Of a stretch of 64,000 bases of DNA, positions 52,750 through 60,170 are shown in pieces; positions within the stretch are counted from its first letter, which is position 1, and each line of letters begins with the position of its first letter. The notes under the pieces were generated by a model. That model was not told where the DNA came from. It searched no databases and saw only the letters and a program-made list of their open reading frames with translations. Source of the DNA: Phycisphaerae bacterium RAS1 (GTDB lineage Bacteria; Planctomycetota; Phycisphaerae; UBA1845; Fen-1342). The translations under genes were made by a program, and so were the position numbers. The stretch is from NCBI GenBank assembly GCA_007859745.1, contig SMLU01000004.1:310001-374000 (forward strand), given 5' to 3'.

Positions 52750-52900
52750 GTCCGCGACCTGGGAGCGCCGTTGTGGTACTTGATAATGGTGTTCTTGATG
52801 TCGTCCACGCTCTGTACGCGGGCGGTTTGGCGCAGCGGCAGTTCCAGCCGGTCCACGTTCGGCAGATATCCGGCGCTGGCTGCGCTATGCGCCGAACGAG
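52740..52900 (-). pseudogene. relic of a CusA/CzcA-type RND efflux pump
   Basis: On the minus strand the frame reads AGYLPNVDRLELPLRQTARV then QSVDDIKNTIIKYHNGAP, then after a one-base shift VADMALAPAPKRGTVAVA. This matches the conserved porter-domain segment of heavy-metal RND pumps (...RQTGRVQSVEDIxNTVVxxxNGxPxxVxDVAxVxxGPxxRxG). Only about 50 residues remain and the frame is broken, so it is a fossil of an efflux operon. Confidence 0.6.
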
Positions 52901-53030
52901 CGGCCGCCACCACGTCGTGCGTGCTTTGTCGCCGGGGTCGGCGCGCAGTAGCCGCTTCTTCCGTAACCGCGCGTGTATCCGCCGCTCGAACACTGAGCGT
53001 TGGCCGTAGGGATTATCGAACCGGCTGCGA
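52885..53030 (-). pseudogene. relic of a small exported Cys/Tyr-rich protein
   Basis: The reverse frame encodes ANAQCSSGGYTRGYGRSGYC after a hydrophobic run, near-identical in pattern to ANAQCSSGRYSAWYGGSGYN of the intact gene at 56916-57290. The DNA around CGCTCGAACACTGAGCGTTG is shared by both places. A frame-broken, shortened paralogue is the simplest reading. Confidence 0.5.
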
Positions 53031-53123
53031 GGACGGACAGGTCGGCCGCGCCGACCGGCAAGCGGCTTGTACGATTCTGTCGCGGGCGCGGAATTTTCCG
53101 GCGGAGCCCGTTCAGCATCGTGC

Positions 53124-53129
53124 TATAAT
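53124..53129 (+). promoter_or_regulatory. -10-like element before the Gly/His-rich gene
   Basis: TATAAT at 53124-53129 lies 59 nt before ATG 53188, with GGAGG 8 nt before the ATG. No good -35 hexamer is seen at the usual distance. Confidence 0.4.
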
Positions 53130-53187
53130 AGGATTCCAGCGACCGAAGGCCTCGGCCGCTTCGGACCGTTTTGCGGAGGTGTGGGCC

Positions 53188-54132
53188 ATGCGTGCCCGCC
53201 CAAGCAGCTACGTAATTGGCTGCGGTTGTGTGGTCGTCGTCTTGTCCTTGCTTCTGCCGAGCGCAGCCCGAGGTCAGCACGGTCGCGGTGCACTCGGGGG
53301 TCACGGAGGGCATGCGGGGCGCGCCGGTCATTCTGGACACTCCGGCCATCGTGGGGGCGTCGGGCATGGTATTTCAGGCCATCGTGGGGGCAGCCATATC
53401 GGGAGCACCATCCAACATTTGGGCGGTCACGGTTCCAGGCTGGCGAGTGCCCACCGACCGGTGGCGCCGGCCAGCCATGGCGCGTCGACGCACGGCGCGC
53501 ACCAACGTCTGGTCCCCGGCATCGTCCACGAACGGGGGCGTTTCGGCGGACATCAACCCGGGCTGTTGCACCACCTCCGTCAGAGCGTCAGTCATCACTC
53601 AACTCACGATGTCCCTGCACATATTGACGGCCTTCACGGGCATCACGGCCATTCGCTGGGATCGCGCTTCGGCTATTACAGCACGTACTACCCGTATTCG
53701 TCGGCATACTACCCGTATTCGTCGGCATACTACCCGTATTCGTCGGCATACTACGCCCCATACGTTTTGCCGGTGTACGGCGGCAGCACGTACGGCTACC
53801 CCTCCGGATATGTTGATCCCAGTTACATTGATCCCAGCTACATTGATCCCCGGTACATTCAGCCGCCGCTCGTCGAGGAGCCATACTTCGAGCCGCCCTA
53901 TGATGGCTCGATCGTTTTGCCAGCGGACGAGCCGGGCACGTACCTGCCGCAGGCGCAACCCCCCCGGATTCCCGACGGCGTCGCGTTGGCTCGACCGCTG
54001 GTGCATGCACCACAGGCGCCGGAGGTCCTGCCGTCCGAGACCCAGCGCCCGGCGCCGGAGCAACCGCAGGATGACGATGATCCGGCGACGCCCCACTCCC
54101 ACGATCATGAGCCAGACCGGAGCGGCCCGTGA
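53188..54132 (+). CDS. exported Gly/His/Tyr-rich protein with YYPYSSA repeats
   Basis: The 314-residue protein has a signal peptide (YVIGCGCVVVVLSLLLPSAA), a Gly/His-rich low-complexity segment (GHGGHAGRAGHSGHSGHRGG), three exact YYPYSSA repeats (about residues 167-187), three D-P-S/R-Y-I units (about 212-226) and a Pro/Asp-rich C-terminus. Its His and Tyr composition suggests metal binding or a surface matrix role. It is coupled by TGATG-type overlap to the VWA gene. The upstream part of the open frame (from 52336) is a shadow of the preceding relics. Confidence 0.7.
   Translation: MRARPSSYVIGCGCVVVVLSLLLPSAARGQHGRGALGGHGGHAGRAGHSGHSGHRGGVGHGISGHRGGSHIGSTIQHLGGHGSRLASAHRPVAPASHGASTHGAHQRLVPGIVHERGRFGGHQPGLLHHLRQSVSHHSTHDVPAHIDGLHGHHGHSLGSRFGYYSTYYPYSSAYYPYSSAYYPYSSAYYAPYVLPVYGGSTYGYPSGYVDPSYIDPSYIDPRYIQPPLVEEPYFEPPYDGSIVLPADEPGTYLPQAQPPRIPDGVALARPLVHAPQAPEVLPSETQRPAPEQPQDDDDPATPHSHDHEPDRSGP
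53686..53748 (+). repeat. 21-bp tandem repeat (3 copies)
   Basis: TACTACCCGTATTCGTCGGCA repeats exactly three times and begins a fourth (TACTAC). It encodes YYPYSSA. Exact identity at the DNA level implies recent expansion; copy number may vary among strains. Confidence 0.85.
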
Positions 54133-55610
54133 TGCCGTTTCGTTTTGGCAGGCCGTTTTACGCGGTGGTGTTGCTCTGTCTCGCCTCATGTCGAAGCGGC
54201 GCGCGTTCTGAAGCCTTCGCTCTGACGGCGCCGCCGGTCGTGCCGCAGGACGGTCCGGGAGCGTCATCGGAGGTTGCCAAGGACGGTTCACAGACAACCA
54301 CCAGCTCCGCGTCCAGCGAACCCGTCGACCTGCGCGTAGCGCTCAGCCACTCGTCATACAGCGCTTCTGCTCCGGAGAGATTGGTTGCCAAGATCGACCT
54401 GTTCGGTCGCGCACGCACGGCATCGACGCGGCAGCCGCTCAACCTGGCCTTGGTGTTCGACCGATCCGGCTCGATGGCCGAGGATCAGAAGTTCACGCAC
54501 GCCCTGCGAGCCGCGCAACTGGCCGTCGAGAATCTCTCCGACCGCGACATCGTGTCGCTGGTTGCGTTCAACCAGGACGCGGTCGTCCTTTCGCCCGCCG
54601 GCCGGGCCGTCAACAAGGAGTTCCTGCGCCACCGCCTGGGAGAGTTCAGCCCGGAGGGTTGGACGAACCTCAGCGCCGGCCTGCTCGAAGGTCTGGCGCA
54701 GATCGATTCGCAGGGCAAGGCTGACCAGCTCAAGCAGATCATCGTACTGACCGACGGGCTGGCCAACCGCGGCGTCACGGACCCGGACAAGCTGCGCAAG
54801 CTCGCCGCCAGCGCCAACCAGCGTGGCATTGGCATCTCCACGCTGGGCGTCGGGACAAAGTTCGACGAAAAGCTGCTGACCGCGCTGGCCGAGGCCGGCG
54901 GGGGCCGCTACACGTACGTCGCCTCGCCCGAACAAATCCCGACGGCGGTCGCCGCGGAACTGCGCGGCCTGCTCGACGTGGTCGCCCAGAACGCGCGGCT
55001 CGAGCTGCGCCTCAACCCGGGCCGGATCAAGCGCATCTACGGCCGTCTGCTGGACGCCCCGGTCCCGTCGTACACGTTCGATCTGGGCGATATTCGCGCC
55101 GGCGAGCGGAGCATTCTGCTGGTCGAGCTCGCGCCCACGGCGCTGGCCGCCGGCGGCGTCACCGCGCTGGACGTCGCGCTGACGTTCGACGACCCCGACC
55201 AGGGCGCACGCCGGCGGTTCGAGACGCGCCAGGAAGCCCGCTTCGCCGAGAGCGCAGACCAGATTCGGACGGGCGAAAAACCGGAAGTGGTCGTCTGCGC
55301 GCGGCTTTGCGACGCGATGGAGAAGGCCGAGGAAGCCCTCGAAGGGCTCGATATCGAACGCTTCCGCGAGCTGACGCGCACCTTCGACGCTTTGTATGAG
55401 CAGGCCCGCCGCCTGGCCCTCGACTCGCGCGACCAGGAAATGCTCAACGAGACGTTCCTGCTCAAGCACTTCATGACCGACCTGGCCGCCGCCAGCCAGG
55501 AGTCCCTGCTGCACGGACACGACGAGGCGAAACGGCGAATCCAGAAGGACGTGGATTACAGGCGCTACCTGCTCGAACACCACCGCGGCGGCGGCCAGCC
55601 GCACCGCTGA
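54132..55610 (+). CDS. VWA-domain lipoprotein
   Basis: The 492-residue protein has a lipobox LASC (Cys20). The vWA domain carries MIDAS DRSGSM (from Asp110, then Ser112 and Ser114), with Thr in WTNLSAGLLEGL and Asp in IIVLTDGLANRG. A beta domain follows (ILLVELAPTALAAGGVTALD) and then a helical C-terminus (EKAEEALEGLDIERFRELTR). VWA lipoproteins bind protein partners through metal. ATG 54132 overlaps the previous stop. The pair with the Gly/His-rich gene suggests a cell-envelope complex. Confidence 0.85.
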   Translation: MPFRFGRPFYAVVLLCLASCRSGARSEAFALTAPPVVPQDGPGASSEVAKDGSQTTTSSASSEPVDLRVALSHSSYSASAPERLVAKIDLFGRARTASTRQPLNLALVFDRSGSMAEDQKFTHALRAAQLAVENLSDRDIVSLVAFNQDAVVLSPAGRAVNKEFLRHRLGEFSPEGWTNLSAGLLEGLAQIDSQGKADQLKQIIVLTDGLANRGVTDPDKLRKLAASANQRGIGISTLGVGTKFDEKLLTALAEAGGGRYTYVASPEQIPTAVAAELRGLLDVVAQNARLELRLNPGRIKRIYGRLLDAPVPSYTFDLGDIRAGERSILLVELAPTALAAGGVTALDVALTFDDPDQGARRRFETRQEARFAESADQIRTGEKPEVVVCARLCDAMEKAEEALEGLDIERFRELTRTFDALYEQARRLALDSRDQEMLNETFLLKHFMTDLAAASQESLLHGHDEAKRRIQKDVDYRRYLLEHHRGGGQPHR

Positions 55611-55665
55611 TCCGATTTCTCAACTTGGCCCCCCGCAGACCCCGGTCAGCAGCGCGCCGGACGCG

Positions 55666-56661
55666 TTAACGATATGGCGCGTAGTCGCGCTTCCAAACTG
55701 TCATGCACTGCTCGGCCAGCCCGCGGACCCGTCGCAGCTCTTCGGCCGCGCGTTTTTCTTTGGCGTTTGTCCAGAAGTTATCGGATTTGGGTTGCGGGAC
55801 TTCGCAGATCCGGGTGATGGCTCGGTAAGCCGCCAGACGGATCGCCGCGTTATCATCGTCCAAACGATCAAGGAGGAACTCGGCAGCTCCCACAGGCGCG
55901 GAAGCGAGCGCCTGGCCAGCCAATCGGGCTGTCGCGGCGTCTGGGCCGGCGGCGTCCTCGACCAGCCGTTCAACGGCGGCGCTCGTCCCCAGATCAGCGA
56001 GCGCCTGGTAGGCCGCTACGCGCAGTTCCGTGGGGAGGCCTGGCCGGTCCAGAATGGCCAGAACGTCGCCGTCCGCTTGCTCTACCACCATCTGCGCGAC
56101 TTTTCTCAGGACGTCGCGCGTTTCCTGGACGGTCGCGTTCGGATCGCCGAATTTTGCCTTCAACTCATCCTTGTAGAACTGTGCCCGGTACGAGCGGAAG
56201 GCCATGGCGATCTCCGGCGCTAAGCGAGCCGGGTCTTCGAGCGCCGCTGACTCCCCTAATTTCGCCCCGTCCGGTGTGATGAAAACGCCGCGGTAGCCAG
56301 CGTGCGGCCCGATGCCGAGTTGCTGGAAGAGGCCGCTGTACCGGCTGTCGCCGCGCTGCGCCGCCACGGGCACAAAGTTGCGGGCGGCGTAGATCACGCG
56401 CCGGTCCGAGAACGCGAGCTGGCGTCCTTGAACGGAGCTATGACTGTAGAGATGCCGTCCACGACCACCGCCGCGCCCGCTGGTTCCCTCGACCAGAAGC
56501 AGAATCGGCCGCTGCGTCTTCTTCGCCTCGGCGATGGCCTGCTCGACATTGCGGGGCCACGCGATCCCCTGGCCAACCTGTGCGTGCGCTGGGCGGCCGA
56601 GCATGGCCAGCGGCGCACCGGCCAAAACCATCAAGCGGAGTAAGCGGAGCGAAGCCGCCAT
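55666..56661 (-). CDS. exported thioredoxin-like / HEAT-repeat protein
   Basis: ATG 56661 gives a signal peptide (LRLLRLMVLAGAPLAMLG). A longer frame to 56733 exists, but a TATAAT at 56732-56737 would then overlap its start. Residues about 30-140 have a thioredoxin-fold pattern (WPRNVEQAIAEAKKTQRPIL, LGIGPHAGYRGVFITPDGAK) without CxxC, so it is not a redox enzyme. The C-terminal half is HEAT-like (VAAYQALADLGTSAAVERLV, AIRLAAYRAITRICEV). It probably binds proteins outside the cytoplasm. Confidence 0.7.
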   Translation of the reverse strand: MAASLRLLRLMVLAGAPLAMLGRPAHAQVGQGIAWPRNVEQAIAEAKKTQRPILLLVEGTSGRGGGRGRHLYSHSSVQGRQLAFSDRRVIYAARNFVPVAAQRGDSRYSGLFQQLGIGPHAGYRGVFITPDGAKLGESAALEDPARLAPEIAMAFRSYRAQFYKDELKAKFGDPNATVQETRDVLRKVAQMVVEQADGDVLAILDRPGLPTELRVAAYQALADLGTSAAVERLVEDAAGPDAATARLAGQALASAPVGAAEFLLDRLDDDNAAIRLAAYRAITRICEVPQPKSDNFWTNAKEKRAAEELRRVRGLAEQCMTVWKRDYAPYR

Positions 56662-56731
56662 TGACGCGGTGTTTGTCGAGCCGATTCCGCGGCCGAACAA
56701 ACGGGCTGGAGGCGCGTTTCGCATAATGCGC

Positions 56732-56737
56732 ATTATA
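56732..56737 (-). promoter_or_regulatory. -10-like element for the thioredoxin-like gene
   Basis: TATAAT on the minus strand lies 70 nt upstream of ATG 56661. This makes 56661 the sensible start and leaves a 60-nt leader. No clear -35 is visible. Confidence 0.4.
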
Positions 56738-56915
56738 CCCGGTCCGAGCTGAATGTTCCGCGTGGCGATGTAACGCCGATGACCCGGCCAGCAGACCGGA
56801 GAACGTTATCAGCCGCAGCGCCGGGCGGGGGACTACCATCCGCCCCCGCTCGACGCTCGAGGCCGCGCGCGACAGGTTTCTGCCGCGCGCGGCATGCGCG
56901 TGTGGCGGGTTCGAA
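56738..56915. other. 178-bp intergenic region
   Basis: Between the thioredoxin-like gene promoter and the end of the Tyr/His-rich gene, both on the minus strand. It contains CGC-rich stretches (CCGCGCGCGACAGG) and no gene or clear terminator. Confidence 0.4.
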
Positions 56916-57290
56916 CTAATGGTGCCGGCGCCCGTGGTGGCTGTCCCGGCCGCGGCGATCTCCGCCGCGATGTCGGTAGTCGCTGTGCCCTGATCGCCGG
57001 ATTCCATCTCGGTGGCCGCCGATCCCGAGATTCAGCGAATACGACCGATACGGCGGCTGGCTGTAGCGATACGTCGGCTGGCTGTACCAGACCGGCGGCG
57101 AATAATACTGCGGCAGGGCGTACGACGGCGCGTAGTACGTCGTCGCCGGGGGCGGCGCGTTGTAGCCGCTCCCCCCGTACCACGCCGAGTATCGGCCGCT
57201 CGAACACTGAGCGTTGGCCGTAGGGGTTGCCGACACGGCGGCGAGCACGGCCAGGCCCGCCAGCGCCGTGAATCCGAGATGCAGTTGCAT
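56916..57290 (-). CDS. small exported Tyr/His-rich protein
   Basis: The 124-residue protein starts at ATG 57290 with GGAGGT 8 nt upstream. Signal peptide LGFTALAGLAVLAAVSATPT ends at ANAQ, after which QCSSGRYSAWYGGSGYN and a Tyr/Pro-rich part (YYAPSYALPQYYSPPVWYSQ) lead to an Arg/His-rich end (HRDGIRRSGHSDYRHRGGDR). It is probably an envelope or matrix protein. A decayed paralogue lies at 52885-53030. Confidence 0.65.
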   Translation of the reverse strand: MQLHLGFTALAGLAVLAAVSATPTANAQCSSGRYSAWYGGSGYNAPPPATTYYAPSYALPQYYSPPVWYSQPTYRYSQPPYRSYSLNLGIGGHRDGIRRSGHSDYRHRGGDRRGRDSHHGRRHH

Positions 57291-57407
57291 CGCACGTACC
57301 TCCAATTGGCTCGGGTCCAGCGTGTCCCGGCTCAGCCGCGGCTCGCATGGACCTATCGTCATAGACACGTAACAGCCGGGAACGTCGAACTATTCAACCG
57401 CAGTATC

Positions 57408-57990
57408 TCAATTGGCGTGTGAAAACGGTTTCCCAGACAGATTTCGACGATCTTTATGAGGGCAGACGCGCGACGGAGGCGCATGCAGGTCGAACTTCGA
57501 CGGCACGGCGACGGGTTCGACGGTTCGCTCTTGCGGGTCGGCGCTCGGACCCACGATCAACTTCGCCTCCCTCGTGTCCTGCAAATCGACCGACCCGCCC
57601 TTGGGCGGAACGACTCGCGCGGAAAGCCCGTCTCGCAGGCGCGTGAGATGCGCTGAGTGTGCGTTCATCCGTCCCGAGCAGCGTGGCCGCGGTCGATAGC
57701 AGCAGCCGGAAGCGCGCGTGAGCAGCGTCATGCTGGGCCTGTGCGTCCGCACTTGGGGCCTGAAGTTCGGCTTCCTTTTCCAGGGTCTCCGACAACTGCG
57801 CCCGGCGCGATGCAAGCGTCGTCTGTGCGACGGTGTACTCCTCCGCCGTCACGACGCCGGAAGCACGCGTCTGGTCCAACTGTTCAACCCGTTTCTCCCA
57901 CAACGCAACGCTGGTTCTCAGGCTTGCCTCGTGCTGCTTGCGGGCACTAAGCAGCGTGGGAATCGATGCGGCGGCGTGCCGCGCGACCTG
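57408..57990 (-). pseudogene. frame-broken coiled-coil gene relic
   Basis: On the minus strand one frame gives SARKQHEASLRTSVALWEKR and VEQLDQTRASGVVTAEEYTV then AQTTLASRRAQLSETLEKEA, a regular coiled-coil. Another frame downstream gives AHLTRLRDGLSARVVPPKGG then SVDLQDTREAKLIVGPSADP. A TGA interrupts the frame just before the first segment. The two pieces look like one gene broken by at least one indel. Its genomic neighbours suggest a metal-efflux locus component; identity unknown. Confidence 0.5.
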
Positions 57991-58340
57991 GACAACGGGT
58001 CAGTCGGTTCGCGGGCGTCAGCGCGATGCTGCGCTGAAACGACATTGACAGAGGCGACGAACGAGTCATCCGCGGCGATGGCCGCTACCGGCACCAGCGA
58101 AGGAACCTGCAGGGCCGCTCCGGGCGGCATGCCGGTAGTGCACAAGCATGAATGGTCACCATGCGGTACGGGATCGCCGGTCGGATCGTGCTGGTGGTGC
58201 GGGACATGCGTATCATGATGTTCGTGCGCAGCCGCCGATCGATCCCGCCCCTGTTCGTGTAAATCCCCATGTGTACCAAGCTCCGCCATGCAGATCACAG
58301 GGCAGAGGACGGTGATGATGCAAACAAAACTTCTGGACAT
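57918..58340 (-). CDS. His-rich exported protein of a metal-related locus
   Basis: From ATG 58340 the 140-residue product has a hydrophobic segment (SFVCIITVLCPVICMAELGT) and then His-rich motifs (HEHHDTHVPHHQHDPTGDPV, HSCLCTTGMPPGAALQVPSL). The HSC-LC-TG-style end with PVAAIAADDSFVASVNVV resembles small planctomycete proteins found next to cation-efflux genes. It overlaps the coiled-coil relic, and the end of the frame (HRADAREPTDPLSR...) loses character, so the C-terminus may be altered. Confidence 0.5.
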   Translation of the reverse strand: MSRSFVCIITVLCPVICMAELGTHGDLHEQGRDRSAAAHEHHDTHVPHHQHDPTGDPVPHGDHSCLCTTGMPPGAALQVPSLVPVAAIAADDSFVASVNVVSAQHRADAREPTDPLSRSRGTPPHRFPRCLVPASSTRQA

Positions 58341-58441
58341 TCGACCCGAACACATGCCGCGCATTCTGGCGACAGGTGGTGGTTTGTCTATCCGCCACGC
58401 TTGCGCGTCTCGCCCCGAACTCGGAAAGCAGTAAGAAACGA

Positions 58442-58474
58442 AGCCCCGGCGAGTTGAAGCGGCTCGCCGGGGCT
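58442..58474. terminator. strong intrinsic terminator (bidirectional)
   Basis: AGCCCCGGCGAG (58442-58453) pairs perfectly with CTCGCCGGGGCT (58463-58474), with a 9-nt loop, followed by TTAATTT on the plus strand and preceded by a T-rich run when read on the minus strand (TTCGTTTCTT). It would end transcription of the minus-strand PEP-CTERM gene at 58569. Confidence 0.8.
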
Positions 58475-58568
58475 TTAATTTCAGGGGAGCGGCAGACAAT
58501 TAAATCGAATATCAAAAAGACCGTCAAAAGTGGTCAAAGGCCGTGCATAAACGGCAGCCCGCCGCGCA

Positions 58569-59300
58569 CTAGCGGCGGCGTAGCATCGCGAGCGCCCCGA
58601 GCGACAGCAGCGCCAGCGAAGCGGGCTCCGGAACCGTGTCGATGACAAGGTCCAGACGAACGGCCGTCGTCCCACGACCGGTAGCATTGCTGACCACAAC
58701 CCCGATCACGCCGTTCCATGGGTCGCTGAGCAACCCCGTGATATCAAACGGGCCGAGCGGCGGCTGAGAGCCTACGAGACTCATGGTCGCGCTGCGGACC
58801 GAATGGGGGCCGGGCCAGGTGAGCGGGTCCACGCCGCCGAGGATCGCGGGGAGACCGATGCCGATACCGATGCCCGCGCCCGTGAGGGACTGCCCGCTGC
58901 CGGAAAAACCGGAGGGGAACAGCTCTCCGTCGCCGGAGACGCTGATCTGCACCGTGCTGGTCTGGTCTTTTACCACGACGCTCTCGACGACCGTCCGCTG
59001 CACACCACCGGCGACAGCAAGGTAGTCGTTGATCAATTCCGACGCCGCGTCAAACGTGACGATGTCGTCGCGGATGGGCGGGGTGGTCGGCTCGATCAGA
59101 AACAAGTTGTTGGCGGCATCCGCCAAGCCCGTAAAAACGCTAAAAGACGTACCCGTGGGAGAGGCGATACCGCCGGCTGTCAGCACGCGTCGGCCGTCCA
59201 AAGTAAAATAGCCGTCCGCGTGAACAGGGGTCAGCACGCTCGAGGCATGCGCCGCCATAGGCGCAGCGATCGACGCGGCGAACCCTAATATTCTCCGCAT
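58569..59300 (-). CDS. PEP-CTERM exported protein
   Basis: ATG 59300 has AGGAGG 6 nt upstream. The 243-residue protein has a signal peptide (RRILGFAASIAAPMAAHASS). The beta-rich mature domain includes AGGVQRTVVESVVVKDQTST and SGDGELFPSGFSGSGQSLTG. A C-terminal PEP-CTERM signal VPEPASLALLSLGALAMLRR ends it. It would be sorted by an exosortase. The strong terminator follows. Confidence 0.85.
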   Translation of the reverse strand: MRRILGFAASIAAPMAAHASSVLTPVHADGYFTLDGRRVLTAGGIASPTGTSFSVFTGLADAANNLFLIEPTTPPIRDDIVTFDAASELINDYLAVAGGVQRTVVESVVVKDQTSTVQISVSGDGELFPSGFSGSGQSLTGAGIGIGIGLPAILGGVDPLTWPGPHSVRSATMSLVGSQPPLGPFDITGLLSDPWNGVIGVVVSNATGRGTTAVRLDLVIDTVPEPASLALLSLGALAMLRRR

Positions 59301-59700
59301 GCAATCCTCCTGCCCAAAACCGAGACGGCGCCAATAAGCCGTCCGCGCGAGCAACCTGCGCCCCGGGGGAACGGGGTCAGCAAAGGCAAGCGCGTCGAGG
59401 CACTGATCGGAACTTACAGATTTGCCACGATGAGCCGGAGCGTCGGCCTGCAGACCTCAAACGCCAGCGATGGAGATTTCGTTAGCGCTATTTGCCGACG
59501 GACCACGTCCTCGGACGACGCGACCGCCAGGAGGATCCACGTGCCGGACAATCTCACAGTGCTCGTCGCGCAGACCTGAAGTGCGCGAGCAGATTCGGGA
59601 TTAGCTCCTTTTCCGCTCCTAGAACCTCGATTCAGCCGTTAGTTTAGCTCTTACCCACCTTAACTGTCAATTGAATATGTGGCCGGGGAGACTGGATGCG

Positions 59701-59724
59701 TTCGAATCCCGCTGGGGCCGCACC
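59701..59724 (+). other. tRNA 3'-end-like fragment
   Basis: TTCGAATCCCGCTGGGGCCGCACC has a T-loop (TTCGAAT), the 3' half of a T stem (CCCGC) and a 3' acceptor-like TGGGGCC, like the end of a tRNA-Glu. The 5' half of the T stem (GCGGG) is missing and no D-arm or anticodon arm lies upstream, so it is not a tRNA gene. Such fragments mark sites where an element integrated into a tRNA gene. Confidence 0.35.
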
Positions 59725-59885
59725 CAGGCATTGGAAGTCAGCGGCTTTTCGTTAAGTCGCTGTCGCGATGGGCCTTACGCTCCTGGTCAAGTTGGGCGCC
59801 ATACCCACGACTTTTGCGTTGGAATGCCGACGCAGAGGCGGTCGGCCATGGCACCCATGGCACCCACCGGCGAACTTGACGATCA

Positions 59886-59992
59886 GTACTGGTCAAGTTT
59901 GCGGGGAGCATCGGCGTCCCGCCGGTGCAATTCTGCACTCGCACCGGCGGGACGCCGATGCTCCCCGCGCCGGGTTCAAACTTGACCAGTAC
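59886..59992. repeat. long inverted repeat with 28-bp perfect core
   Basis: Core arms 59901-59928 and 59941-59968 are perfectly complementary (left arm begins GCGGGGAGCATCGGCGTCCC) with a 12-nt loop. Outer arms GTACTGGTCAAGTTT (59886-59900) and AAACTTGACCAGTAC (59978-59992) extend it, interrupted by a 9-nt bulge on the right. A MITE-like element or large transcription-blocking hairpin would look like this. Confidence 0.85.
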
Positions 59993-60068
59993 CTGACGAG
60001 CGACTCTGTTTGACACGCGCCACCGAGCACGTAGAATGCGCGATCTCGGTTGGGCTCGCGGGCCCGCT

Positions 60069-60142
60069 GGGGACGTAGCTCAATTGGTTAGAGCGCCGCC
60101 CTGTCACGGCGGAGGCTGCGGGTTCGAGTCCCGTCGTCCTCG
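60069..60142 (+). tRNA. tRNA-Asp (anticodon GTC)
   Basis: A 74-nt cloverleaf: acceptor GGGGACG pairs with CGTCCTC; D-arm GCTCAATTGGTTAGAGC; anticodon stem-loop CCGCC-CTGTCAC-GGCGG with anticodon GTC; T-arm GCGGG-TTCGAGT-CCCGT. The discriminator is G, and the CCA is not encoded. The gene stands alone between the long hairpin and the flippase-like gene. Confidence 0.95.
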
Positions 60143-60170
60143 TTCGATTCGCCGGTGCCGGCCGGCTGGT

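Larger units (their letters stand above)
59301..60068. other. 768-bp region without genes
   Basis: Between the PEP-CTERM start and tRNA-Asp. Contents: a probable promoter zone for the PEP-CTERM gene, a 24-nt tRNA-3'-end-like fragment (59701-59724), a series of CATGGCACCCATGGCACCCAC-type words (59848-59870), and a long inverted repeat (59886-59992). Short open frames are not credible genes. Confidence 0.6.

Noticed and set aside
53686-53748. CRISPR array
   Set aside because: The repeat is contiguous without spacers and is translated as YYPYSSA.
54354-55604. 416-residue minus-strand open frame
   Set aside because: It is opposite the VWA gene, whose MIDAS motif and lipobox are clear.
59670-59724. 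Complete tRNA or tmRNA gene
   Set aside because: Only the T-loop, half the T stem and the acceptor end are present; no D-arm or anticodon arm.
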